Shown: piece by piece, positions 26,018 through 33,777 of the stretch
Layout: every line of letters starts with the position of its first letter
Numbering within the stretch: position 1 is the stretch's first letter
Source: Streptomyces sp. Ru73
GTDB lineage: Bacteria; Actinomycetota; Actinomycetes; Streptomycetales; Streptomycetaceae
DNA length: 64,000 nucleotides
Assembly (NCBI RefSeq): GCF_002920575.1
Contig: NZ_PQSQ01000024.1
Location: 1-64,000, forward strand
Direction of reading: 5' to 3'
The notes under the pieces: model-generated
What the model saw: only the letters and a program-made list of their open reading frames with translations
Database searches by the model: none
Told to the model about the DNA's origin: nothing
Program-made: the position numbers and the translations under genes

Positions 26018-26144
26018 GGTGGCGGACTCCTTTGTCGGCTCGTGGTGGGCGGTCGTGCGCGGGCGTGCGGAAAGCACGCGCCGGTGGGGAGGAGGCCGGA
26101 GGGCCGAAGAAGTGTGACGTTTCTGCGCCGGCGGACGGTCAGCG

Positions 26145-26173
26145 CCGGTTGTCGAAGCGGTACCGGTTGTCGA
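26145..26173. repeat. 18-bp-period direct repeat upstream of sdaA
   Basis: CCGGTTGTCGA occurs twice (26145-26155 and 26163-26173), about 130 bp upstream of the sdaA start. One DNA-turn-and-a-half spacing is compatible with a tandem activator or repressor site. The rest of 26018-26265 holds no gene. Confidence 0.45.
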
Positions 26174-26265
26174 GCGTAACGCGCTTCCGGGGCGACCCGG
26201 GCATTCACGGGCGAACCCGTACGTGACGTCGCCGGCTCCGGCGGAGGCCGGGCGGCCGCGCACAC

Positions 26266-26298
26266 CACGGGCCCGGGACATCCTGCCCCGGGCCCGTG
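26266..26298 (-). terminator. glyA terminator
   Basis: A perfect 12-bp stem (CACGGGCCCGGG / CCCGGGCCCGTG) with a 9-nt loop lies 25 nt past the glyA stop. Confidence 0.8.
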
Positions 26299-26323
26299 AA
26301 GCCCGTGCGACCGCGCGGTGGCG

Positions 26324-27586
26324 TTACTTGCCCAGCGAGGGGTACAGCGGGTGCTTGTCGGCCAGCGCGGTGACGCGGGCCTTCAGGGCAGCCGCGTCGT
26401 ACTCCGGCTTCAGCGCGAGCGCGATGATGTCGGCGACCTCGCGGAAGTCCTCGGCCTGGAAGCCGCGGGTGGCCAGGGCCGGGGTGCCGATCCGCAGGCC
26501 GGAGGTGACCATCGGGGGCCGCGGGTCGTTCGGGACCGCGTTGCGGTTGACCGTGATGCCGACCTCGTGGAGGCGGTCCTCGGCCTGCTGCCCGTCCAGC
26601 TCGCTGTCGCGCAGGTCGACCAGGACCAGGTGCACGTCGGTGCCGCCGGACAGCACGTTGACGCCGGCCTCACGCGCGTCCGGGGAGGTCAGGCGCTCGG
26701 CGAGGATGCGGGCGCCCTCGACGGTGCGCTGCTGGCGCTCCTTGAAGTCCTCCGAGGCGGCGACCTTGAAGGAGACCGCCTTGGCCGCGATCACGTGCTC
26801 CAGGGGGCCGCCCTGGAAGCCCGGGAAGACCGAGGAGTTCAGCTTCTTCGCGAAGTCCTTCTTGGCGAGGATGATGCCGCCGCGCGGACCGCCGAGCGTC
26901 TTGTGCGTGGTGGAGGTCACGATGTCGGCGTACTCGACGGGGTTCGGGTGCAGACCCGCGGCGACCAGGCCGGCGAAGTGCGCCATGTCGACCCACAGGT
27001 ACGCCTCGACCTCGTCGGCGATCCGCCGGAACGCCGCGAAGTCCAGCTGGCGGGGGTACGCCGACCAGCCCGCGATGATCACCTTCGGGCGGTGCTCCTT
27101 GGCCAGCTGCTCGACCTCGGCCATGTCGACCAGGCCGTCGGCGTCGACGTGGTAGGGGACCACGTTGAACTGCTTGCCGGAGAAGTTCAGGCGCATGCCG
27201 TGCGTGAGGTGCCCGCCGTGCGCCAGGTCCAGGCCGAGGATGGTGTCGCCCGGCTTGGCCATCGCGAAGAGGGCCGCCTGGTTCGCGGAGGCGCCCGAGT
27301 GCGGCTGCACGTTGGCGTACTCGGCGCCGAACAGCTCCTTGACCCGGTCGATCGCGATCTGCTCGGTGACGTCGACGTGCTCGCAGCCGCCGTAGTAGCG
27401 GCGGCCGGGGTAGCCCTCGGCGTACTTGTTGGTGAGGACCGAGCCCTGGGCCTCCATGACGGCGGCCGGAGCGAAGTTCTCCGACGCGATCATTTCGAGG
27501 GTGGACTGCTGACGGTGGAGTTCGGCGTCGACAGCGGCGGCGACGTCGGGGTCGAGCTCATGGAGGGAGCTGTTGAGAAGCGACAT
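26324..27586 (-). CDS. glyA: Serine hydroxymethyltransferase
   Basis: A PLP enzyme interconverting serine plus tetrahydrofolate with glycine plus 5,10-methylene-THF. At 420 aa it is standard length. The PLP Lys is in [14 protein letters not shown] (K229). YPGRRYYGG and the MIASENF start segment are typical of the family. ATG 27586 follows AGGAAG at 4 nt; the longer frame is not used. It is the last gene of a gcvT-gcvH-glyA unit, which makes biochemical sense: glycine cleavage supplies methylene-THF for making serine from a second glycine. A hairpin in the 62-bp gap before it may reduce its expression relative to gcvTH. Confidence 0.97.
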   Translation of the reverse strand: MSLLNSSLHELDPDVAAAVDAELHRQQSTLEMIASENFAPAAVMEAQGSVLTNKYAEGYPGRRYYGGCEHVDVTEQIAIDRVKELFGAEYANVQPHSGASANQAALFAMAKPGDTILGLDLAHGGHLTHGMRLNFSGKQFNVVPYHVDADGLVDMAEVEQLAKEHRPKVIIAGWSAYPRQLDFAAFRRIADEVEAYLWVDMAHFAGLVAAGLHPNPVEYADIVTSTTHKTLGGPRGGIILAKKDFAKKLNSSVFPGFQGGPLEHVIAAKAVSFKVAASEDFKERQQRTVEGARILAERLTSPDAREAGVNVLSGGTDVHLVLVDLRDSELDGQQAEDRLHEVGITVNRNAVPNDPRPPMVTSGLRIGTPALATRGFQAEDFREVADIIALALKPEYDAAALKARVTALADKHPLYPSLGK

Positions 27587-27608
27587 GAGTCTTCCTGGGT
27601 GGGAGCCT

Positions 27609-27631
27609 CCGAGGGGCCCGCGGCCCCTCGG
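27609..27631 (-). terminator. Intercistronic hairpin between gcvH and glyA
   Basis: A perfect 10-bp stem (CCGAGGGGCC / GGCCCCTCGG) with a 3-nt loop lies 18 nt after the gcvH stop and 22 nt before the glyA start. It is likely a partial terminator or mRNA-stability hairpin within the operon. Confidence 0.6.
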
Positions 27632-27648
27632 CACGGCGGGCGGGCAGG

Positions 27649-28026
27649 TCAGCCGGCGGTGAAGGCGGTGTACTCGTCGGCGGAGAGCAGGTCCTCCGGC
27701 TCGCCGCTCAGCTTCACCTTGAACAGCCAGCCGCCCTCGAAGGGGGCGGAATTCACCAGCGACGGGTCGGCCACCACGTCCTCGTTGATCTCCGTGACCT
27801 CACCGTCGACCGGGGAGTAGAGATCGCTGACGGACTTGGTCGACTCCAGCTCGCCGCAGGACTCGCCCGCGGTGACGGTGTCGCCGACCTCGGGGAGCTG
27901 GGCGTAGACGACATCGCCGAGCGCGTTGGCCGCGTGCTCGGTGATGCCGACCGTCGAGACGCCGTCCTCGGCGGCCGACAGCCACTCGTGCTCCTTGCTG
28001 TAGCGGAGCTGCTGGGGGTTGCTCAT
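27649..28026 (-). CDS. gcvH: Glycine cleavage system H protein
   Basis: The lipoyl carrier of the glycine cleavage complex, shuttling the aminomethyl group between P, T and L proteins. The 125-aa length is standard. The lipoylated Lys is in ESTKSVSD (K64), flanked by the barrel-sandwich hybrid motif. The start has GGAGAATC upstream. It lies 129 bp after gcvT, same strand. gcvP is not in the window, so the complex depends on a distant locus. Confidence 0.96.
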   Translation of the reverse strand: MSNPQQLRYSKEHEWLSAAEDGVSTVGITEHAANALGDVVYAQLPEVGDTVTAGESCGELESTKSVSDLYSPVDGEVTEINEDVVADPSLVNSAPFEGGWLFKVKLSGEPEDLLSADEYTAFTAG

Positions 28027-28155
28027 GGTTCGATTCTCCTGGATGCGCGGGAATGGTCGTGCAGAGGGTCTTGACAGGTGAGACGCGACTGCGTCACTTC
28101 TACCGGCCGGACGGCCGCCGTGCGGTGATTTTCCGGGCCGGAGCGTGCCGTACGG

Positions 28156-29280
28156 TCACTTCTCCCGCTTGTAGAAGGGGAGCGCGACCACCTCGTACGG
28201 CTCGTGCTTGCCGCGGATGTCCACCGCCACCCCCTTCGTCCCGGGCTCGGCGTGCGCCGCGTCCACGTAGGCCATGGCGATCGGCTTCCCGAGGGTGGGG
28301 GAGGGGGCACCGGAGGTGACGGTGCCGATGGCGGTGCCCTCCGCGTCCACGACGGGGTAGCCGGCGCGCGGCACCCGGCGGCCCTCGGCGATCAGGCCGA
28401 CCAGCTTGCGCGGCGGGTTCTGCTCGGCCCGCTCGGCGGCCGCGGCCAGCGCGTCCCGGCCCACGAAGCGTCCCTCGTTGCCCGCCTTCTCGAACTTCAC
28501 GACCCGGCCGAGCCCCGCGTCGAACGGCGTCAGGGAGGTGGACAGCTCGTTCCCGTACAGCGGCATGCCGGCCTCCAGGCGCAGCGTGTCGCGGCAGGAC
28601 AGGCCGCAGGGGATCAGGCCCGCGTCCTTCCCGGCCTCGGTCAGCGCCTCCCAGAGGGTGACCGCGTCGGCGGGCCGGACGAACAGCTCGAAGCCGTCCT
28701 CGCCGGTGTAGCCGGTGCGGGCGATCAGCGCCTCGGTGCCCGCCACCGTGCCGGGCAGGCCCGCGTAGTACTTCAGCCCGTCCAGGTCGGCGTCGGTGAG
28801 GCTCTTCAGGATGCCGGCGGACTCCGGGCCCTGGACGGCGATCAGCGCGTACGCGTCGCGGTCGTCCCGCACGGCGGCGTCGAAGCCGGCCTGGCGGGCG
28901 GTGAGCGCGTCCAGCACGACCTGGGCGTTGGAGGCGTTGGCGACGACCATGTACGTGGTCTCGGCGAGCCGGTAGACGATCAGGTCGTCCAGGATGCCGC
29001 CGTCCTCCTGGCAGATCATGGTGTACCGGGCCCGGCCCGTCGCCAGCTTGCCGATGTTGCCGACCAGCGCGTAGTCCAGCAGGTCGGCGGCCTGCGGCCC
29101 GGTGACCGTGATCTCGCCCATGTGCGAGAGGTCGAAGAGGCCGGCGCGGGTGCGGACGGCGACGTGCTCGTCGCGCTCGCTGCCGTAGCGCAGCGGCATG
29201 TCCCAGCCGGCGAAGTCGGTCATGGTCGCGCCGAGCGCGCGATGCGTGGCATCGAGCGCCGTACGACGGGGTTCACTCAT
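28156..29280 (-). CDS. gcvT: Aminomethyltransferase (glycine cleavage T protein)
   Basis: The T protein releases ammonia from the aminomethyl-lipoyl arm and makes 5,10-methylene-THF. The 374-aa protein has the GcvT folate-binding domain (LFDLSHMGEI near 47; the folate/catalytic loop near GEDGFELF) and a C-terminal barrel (about 290-370). ATG 29280 is chosen because GGGAG lies 9 nt upstream. It is the first gene after the tandem glycine riboswitch, which should turn expression on when glycine is high. Confidence 0.97.
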   Translation of the reverse strand: MSEPRRTALDATHRALGATMTDFAGWDMPLRYGSERDEHVAVRTRAGLFDLSHMGEITVTGPQAADLLDYALVGNIGKLATGRARYTMICQEDGGILDDLIVYRLAETTYMVVANASNAQVVLDALTARQAGFDAAVRDDRDAYALIAVQGPESAGILKSLTDADLDGLKYYAGLPGTVAGTEALIARTGYTGEDGFELFVRPADAVTLWEALTEAGKDAGLIPCGLSCRDTLRLEAGMPLYGNELSTSLTPFDAGLGRVVKFEKAGNEGRFVGRDALAAAAERAEQNPPRKLVGLIAEGRRVPRAGYPVVDAEGTAIGTVTSGAPSPTLGKPIAMAYVDAAHAEPGTKGVAVDIRGKHEPYEVVALPFYKREK

Positions 29281-29322
29281 GGCTGCGGGCTCCCGGGATG
29301 GACGACAGGGACGTATCGGACG

Positions 29323-29524
29323 TCTCCCCATCTGTCATCGGAACCTGAGAGGTTCACCGACAGCCCCCGACCGGGGCCTCGGCTTGCACCTTGGGTGGGG
29401 CCGCACCGGTGCGGCCCGCTTTTCAGATCTGCCTCGTCCGCGCAGTACAGGGGCCTGAGAGATTCAAGGGAGGACTTGCTCCTTCGGCGCCCCGCCGTGG
29501 CCTGGCGGGAACTCTCCCGCGCGG
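29323..29524 (-). promoter_or_regulatory. Tandem glycine riboswitch (gcvT element)
   Basis: The minus-strand leader of gcvT contains two glycine aptamers. The first reads GGGAGAG ... GCGCCGAAGGAGCAAGTCC ... AATCTCTCAGGCCCC ... GTACTGCG. The second reads CTGAAAAGC ... CACCCAAGGTGCAAGCC ... GAACCTCTCAGG ... GATGACAGATGGGGA. The paired GAGAG/CTCTCAGG halves and the GNAGGAGCAA- or AAGGTGCAAGCC-type cores are diagnostic. The order gives cooperative glycine sensing upstream of gcvT-gcvH(-glyA). About 40 nt separate it from the ATG, enough for an expression platform at the ribosome-binding site. The 190 bp between it and the divergent gene at 29717 shows nothing else I can support. Confidence 0.93.
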
Positions 29525-29716
29525 ATTCAAGCGGCCGGTATGCAGTTGGCGCCGGCGTCGGTCACGGCGTCCGGCGCGCACATCATTGCACGGGATCGCC
29601 GGATGCAGGAGCCCCGGCCCGCTGTGCCCGCCGTGACACGGGTGAACCCGCCATGACCTGCTCTCCGCTTGAAGCTCATTACCTTTTCTTGACACTCTGC
29701 GGGTAAGGGGGCGGCA

Positions 29717-30445
29717 GTGAACGGAACGGGGAGGGCGATCACGGTGCAGAGGCAAGCCGTATGCGCGACGTCGGCGGGGACCGTGCGCGGCGCGGTCCCG
29801 CGCCGCGCACGCGCTCCGAAAGCGGTGGTACGCCCGGGCCGCGGCGCCCGGGTGACGGACCTGCGCGGCACGGAGGAGGGCGACCGGGAGGTCCGTGAGC
29901 TGCGCTTTCCCGCCCGCGGCCTGGTGGTCGTCTCGGGCCTGCCGGGCAGCGGCAAGAGCACGCTGATGCGGCGCGTGGTCCCGGCGCTGGACCGGGCGGG
30001 CGCGCCCGTCCACCGCATCGACTCCCAGGACGTCCGGGAGCGCTGGGAGGCCGGCCGGCTTCGCGCGCTGCCGTACGCGGTGGTCCGGCCCCTGGTGCGG
30101 TGCGCGCACTACTACGGACTGCGGCGGGCACTGCGCTCCGGCGACAGCGTGGTCGTGCACGACTGCGGCACGCTCGCCTGGGTGCGCCGCTGGATCGCGC
30201 GCACCGCCCGGCGGGACGGCCGCGAGCTGCACCTGCTGCTGCTCGACGTGCCCGCCGAGGTGGCCCTGTCGGGCCAGCGGGCGAGGGGGCGCGGGGTGTC
30301 CGGCTACGCCTTCGCGCGGCACCGGCGCGCGGTGCGCCGGCTGCTCGCCGCGGCCCGGTCGGCGCGGCTGCCGAAGGGATTCACGGCGACGGTGCTGCTG
30401 GACCGGCGGGCCGCCGACGCGCTGGAGCGCACGACGTTCGGCTGA
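29717..30445 (+). CDS. P-loop ATPase/kinase-like protein
   Basis: A 242-aa cytosolic protein with one P-loop domain. Walker A is SGLPGSGKST (about 75-84), followed by HRIDSQDVRERW and a VVHDCGT strand. The second half is Arg-rich, including a LLLLDVPAEVALSGQRARGRG lid-like segment. This is the layout of zeta-toxin/polynucleotide-kinase/gluconate-kinase-like AAA_33 proteins that phosphorylate small molecules or RNA ends. The first 60 residues are Arg/Ala-rich; the GTG start at 29717 follows GGGGGC weakly, and GTG 29852 is an alternative. It is divergent from the riboswitch operon. Substrate unknown. Confidence 0.8.
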   Translation: MNGTGRAITVQRQAVCATSAGTVRGAVPRRARAPKAVVRPGRGARVTDLRGTEEGDREVRELRFPARGLVVVSGLPGSGKSTLMRRVVPALDRAGAPVHRIDSQDVRERWEAGRLRALPYAVVRPLVRCAHYYGLRRALRSGDSVVVHDCGTLAWVRRWIARTARRDGRELHLLLLDVPAEVALSGQRARGRGVSGYAFARHRRAVRRLLAAARSARLPKGFTATVLLDRRAADALERTTFG

Positions 30446-30506
30446 CGGGGCCGCGTGCTTCGGTGCCGGTGTGAGACGGGCCATGAGGAACCCGCCGGTC
30501 GGACGC

Positions 30507-30512
30507 TAGGGT
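30507..30512 (+). promoter_or_regulatory. -10 box of first sseB gene
   Basis: TAGGGT, a TAGRRT match, 39 nt before the ATG at 30552. A -35 was not clear. Confidence 0.45.
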
Positions 30513-30551
30513 TTTCGACCAGGCAGTGCGGTACGAAGCGGGTGGGTGACC

Positions 30552-31376
30552 ATGGACATTCCGGAGCAGAGCATCCCAGGTCAGGGCGTTTACGAGCAGG
30601 GCATTCCGCAGTTGGCCTGGCCGGCCAACGAGCTGGAGGAGGTGCTCGCTGCGTCGGTCGGTCATCCCGGGGCCGGTGCCCGGATCGTCGAGGTGCTCGG
30701 CCGCAGCCGGATCTGGGTGCCGCTGCCCAAGGGCGGCGGCCCCGACGACGCGGGCTTCGGCCGGCCGGGCCTCGACCTGCCCACCGTGGAGCTCCCCGAC
30801 GGCCTGGCGTACGTCCCCGTCTTCAGCTCCGAGCAGGAGTTCCTGCGGGTCGCCGGGGAGTACATGTCGTACACGGTGGCGCCGGCCCGCGAGTTCGCCC
30901 GCGGCCTCCCGCCGAAGATCGGGATCGCGGTGAACCCGGACGGCACGGTCGGCGTCCCGCTGCCGCCGCCCGCCGTGGCCGAGCTGTGCCGCGGCGACGT
31001 CCCCCGCGAGGGCCTGCCCTCCGGCGGCCGGGTGCGGCTGTACGAGCCGGACTGGCAGGACGAGCCGGTGGACTTCCTCGCCGCGGCGGGGCTGGAGTTC
31101 TCCGGCGTACCGCACGTGACGACCGCCCGCCGCTGCCTGGCGAACATCGAGGGCGACGCGCCCACGCTCTTCGTCGGCGTGCAGGTCGCCGACCCGGCGG
31201 CCGCCCTCCAGGACCAGACCCAGCGGGACGTGGCGCTCGAGGCGCTGGGCCGGGCGCTCGGCGCGGTGCCGGTGCCCTGGCCGGTACAGCTGGTGATGCT
31301 GGACATCGCGCAGGACCCGGTCGTCGACTGGATGCTGGAGCGGGTGCGCCCGTTCTACGCGCAGGGGCAGGTCTAG
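30552..31376 (+). CDS. SseB-family (enhanced serine sensitivity) protein 1
   Basis: A 274-aa soluble protein with the SseB N-terminal domain (about 25-150, VWVPLPKGGG-like and LAYVPVFSSEQEFLR segments) and the SseB C-terminal domain (about 155-265, VRLYEPDWQDEP and PVVDWMLERVRPFYA). SseB was named in E. coli for an effect on serine sensitivity; its biochemical role is unknown. ATG 30552 or the in-frame GTG 30546 could be the start. A second SseB gene follows at 139 bp, and sdaA, glyA and gcvTH lie within 6 kb upstream, so a link to serine metabolism is tempting but inferred. Confidence 0.85.
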   Translation: MDIPEQSIPGQGVYEQGIPQLAWPANELEEVLAASVGHPGAGARIVEVLGRSRIWVPLPKGGGPDDAGFGRPGLDLPTVELPDGLAYVPVFSSEQEFLRVAGEYMSYTVAPAREFARGLPPKIGIAVNPDGTVGVPLPPPAVAELCRGDVPREGLPSGGRVRLYEPDWQDEPVDFLAAAGLEFSGVPHVTTARRCLANIEGDAPTLFVGVQVADPAAALQDQTQRDVALEALGRALGAVPVPWPVQLVMLDIAQDPVVDWMLERVRPFYAQGQV

Positions 31377-31514
31377 CGCCGGGCGGCCCGCGCGCCGGGG
31401 CCGGTCGGCACGCGGGGCCCGCCGGGGCCGGTCCGCCGCGCGACCCGGCCCGTAAGCTGGTGGGATACCGGGCGGGCGCCCCCACGTGCCCGCCGAGAGA
31501 AGGGACGGGGACAC

Positions 31515-32303
31515 GTGAGCGCGGGTGCGCATCAGGGAGCGGCGGCCGGCCAGGTCGAGCAGGTGCTGCAGCAGGTCTCGCCCGGCCGGTACGACGCCTA
31601 CGAAGCGCTGCTGCAGGCGCTGTCCGGCGGCCAGGTGTGGATGCTGCTGTGGCAGGGCAGCGCCGGGTCCCCCGATGCGCAGTACGGGAACATGGAGGTC
31701 GACGGGCTCGGCTACGCGCCGTGCGTGACCTCCCCCGCCGAGCTCGCGGCCAGCGGCTGGACCCGGGCCCACGAGGTCGTGCCCGGCGCCGAGATCGCCG
31801 CGGCCCTCTACCCCGACCGCTGGGGCCTCTGGCTGAACCCGCACGCGCCCGGCGGCGGCGTCGGCATCCCCTGGCTGGACCTGCGCCGGATCGCCGGCGG
31901 CCTGGACCGGCTGCCCGCAGGGCCCCTGCGGATCACCGAACCGGCCGTGGAGATCCCGCAGTTCTACGCCCTCCTCGGGCAGAACGCGCACCGCACGCCG
32001 GCCGTCCGCTCGCTGCGCCGCGCCTGGGTGCAGCCCGCGCTCGGCGTCCCCTACCTGGCGATCGGCCTGGATCTGTACGACACGGGGCGGGCCGCCGTGG
32101 AGTCGGTACGGCTGATGATGCAGCAGTCCATCGGCGCGGTTCCGGAGGGGCTGCCGGTCTCGACGGTGGCGATGGACGACGAGTACGACCCGGTGGGCAT
32201 GTGGATGCGCGCCTACTCGCGCCCCTTCTTCGACCGTGGGGCGCACGGCGCGGCCCCCGCACCGGCCGCCTCGTACGGGTACGGATACCCCCGCCCCTAC
32301 TGA
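31515..32303 (+). CDS. SseB-family (enhanced serine sensitivity) protein 2
   Basis: A 262-aa paralogue of the previous protein. It has an N-terminal SseB-like domain (YEALLQALSGGQVWMLLW, then YAPCVTSPAELAASGW) and a C-terminal domain with RRAWVQPALGVPYLAIGLDL. The C terminus ends in a Tyr/Gly/Pro-rich tail (SYGYGYPRPY). GTG 31515 follows GAGAAGGGACGGGG. A possible -10 (TAAGCT) lies about 64 bp upstream, so it may have its own promoter. The tandem SseB pair may form a heteromer. Function unknown. Confidence 0.82.
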   Translation: MSAGAHQGAAAGQVEQVLQQVSPGRYDAYEALLQALSGGQVWMLLWQGSAGSPDAQYGNMEVDGLGYAPCVTSPAELAASGWTRAHEVVPGAEIAAALYPDRWGLWLNPHAPGGGVGIPWLDLRRIAGGLDRLPAGPLRITEPAVEIPQFYALLGQNAHRTPAVRSLRRAWVQPALGVPYLAIGLDLYDTGRAAVESVRLMMQQSIGAVPEGLPVSTVAMDDEYDPVGMWMRAYSRPFFDRGAHGAAPAPAASYGYGYPRPY

Positions 32304-32434
32304 CGCCACGCCCGGCCCGTGCCCGGCGGCCGCCGCGGGCTCCCCGTACGCCGCGCTGTGCCGAATTGCCCCCGTGTGTACCGGTGTTGAGGCCGTCTAG
32401 AAGGGCCGCGCAAACCGCTCAGCCGTCCGTGTTG

Positions 32435-32447
32435 TCCGTATAACGGA
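32435..32447. promoter_or_regulatory. Copy C of 13-bp TCCGTATAACGGA motif
   Basis: TCCGTATAACGGA, with TCCGT/ACGGA inverted arms, lies 257 bp upstream of the first gene of the oligopeptide transporter. It contains TATAAC, so it could include the -10 of the operon. Copies A and B flank the secreted protease genes at the other end of the window. Confidence 0.4.
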
Positions 32448-32530
32448 ACGCCGAGGCGCACATCACAGTTGCGCATCCTTTCCCCGGCAGGACTGGTGAC
32501 TGATCGCGAGTCGGATGAAGACTCCCGCAG

Positions 32531-32546
32531 CAGGGTCTAGACCCTG
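32531..32546. promoter_or_regulatory. Perfect 16-bp palindrome upstream of oligopeptide operon
   Basis: CAGGGTCTAGACCCTG is identical to its reverse complement and lies 158 bp before the first permease gene. Such a site suits a dimeric repressor or activator. The 400-bp intergenic region (32304-32703) otherwise contains only copy C of the 13-bp motif and no supported gene. Confidence 0.5.
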
Positions 32547-32703
32547 TGTGCGACAAGCAGCTCGACCTGTCGCGCGGACATCCGAAAACCGATGAACGAC
32601 CTCCGGACCGTCCGCCGGCGTGCACACCAGTGATGTGAACCGAGCCGCCGAAGCGGCGGGCGTGGGCCGGCCGCAGGGCGGGCCGAGAGGGGTCAAGGGC
32701 ACC

Positions 32704-33702
32704 GTGACCGCACCGATCGAGACCACCGGGGCGGCTGCTGAGGCGCAGCCGGAAGCGGTGCTGGAAGGCGTCGGGAGCAAGCGGATCGAAGGCCGTTCGC
32801 TCGGCCAGATCGCGTGGTTGCGCTTCAAGCGCGACAAGGTCGCGGTGGCCGGTGCCATCGTTGTCATCCTGCTGATCGTGGTCGCCGCGCTCTCCCGGCC
32901 GCTCCAGTCGCTCCTCGGCCTGGACCCGAACGAGCCGCATCAGTCGCTGATCGACCCCAACACCACCCTGCCGCTCGGCGACTTCGGCGGCATGAGCGCG
33001 GACCACCCGCTCGGCGTGGACCCCAAGTTCGGCCGCGACCTGCTCGCGCGCGTGCTGGAGGGCTCCTGGGTCTCGCTCATCGTGGCGTTCGGCGCGACGC
33101 TGCTCTCGGTGGCCATCGGCACGGTCCTCGGTGTCGTCGCGGGCTACTACCGCGGCCGGGTGGACGCGGTGATCAGCCGGATGATGGACGTCTTCCTGGC
33201 CTTCCCGCTGCTGCTCTTCGCCATCGCGATTTCCGCCTCGCTCCAGGGCGGTGCCTTCGGCCTGGAGGGCCTGCCGCTGCACATCTCGGTCCTGATCTTC
33301 GTGATCGGCTTCTTCAACTGGCCGTACATGGGCCGCATCGTGCGGGCCCAGACGCTGTCCCTGCGGGAGCGCGAATTCGTCGACGCCGCCCGGGGGATGG
33401 GCGCACGCGGGCCGTTCATCCTCTTCCGGGAGCTGCTGCCGAACCTGGTGGGGCCCATCGTGGTGTACTCCACGCTGCTGATCCCCTCCAACATCCTCTT
33501 CGAGGCGGCGCTCAGCTTCCTGGGTGTCGGTATCCAGCCCCCTCAGTCCTCGTGGGGCGGGATGCTCAACCAGGCGGTCAAGTACTACGAGGTCGACCCG
33601 CAGTACATGCTCGTCCCCGGCCTCGCGATCTTCGTCACCGTACTCGCGTTCAACCTGCTCGGTGACGGCCTGCGGGACGCGCTGGACCCGCGCAGCCGCT
33701 GA
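32704..33702 (+). CDS. dppC: Oligopeptide ABC transporter permease (DppC/OppC type)
   Basis: A 332-aa inner-membrane permease of a peptide importer. An N-terminal OppC-type cytoplasmic region leads to the first helix (about 35-55). The BPD_transp_1 domain follows (about 115-330), with the EAA loop VDAARGMGARGPFILFRELLPN that contacts the ATPase. GTG 32704 is chosen for proximity of GAGAGGGG; GTG 32620 is a longer option. It is the first gene of a five-gene operon and, unusually, the C-type permease precedes the binding protein and the B-type permease. Confidence 0.92.
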   Translation: MTAPIETTGAAAEAQPEAVLEGVGSKRIEGRSLGQIAWLRFKRDKVAVAGAIVVILLIVVAALSRPLQSLLGLDPNEPHQSLIDPNTTLPLGDFGGMSADHPLGVDPKFGRDLLARVLEGSWVSLIVAFGATLLSVAIGTVLGVVAGYYRGRVDAVISRMMDVFLAFPLLLFAIAISASLQGGAFGLEGLPLHISVLIFVIGFFNWPYMGRIVRAQTLSLREREFVDAARGMGARGPFILFRELLPNLVGPIVVYSTLLIPSNILFEAALSFLGVGIQPPQSSWGGMLNQAVKYYEVDPQYMLVPGLAIFVTVLAFNLLGDGLRDALDPRSR

Positions 33703-33777
33703 GCCGCACCGGCAGCGCCCGGGCAGTCCCGGCAGTTCCACCGAAGTTTCCGACGAACGAAGGGGAAACCGACCATC

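Noticed and set aside
26018..26281. Longer start for the serine deaminase
   Set aside because: AAAGGAG precedes GTG 26017 at 8 nt and the family starts there ([17 protein letters not shown]); the extension overlaps the glyA terminator.
29681..29716. TTGACA promoter in front of the P-loop kinase gene
   Set aside because: A TTGACA sits at 29689-29694 but no -10 box lies 16-19 bp downstream.
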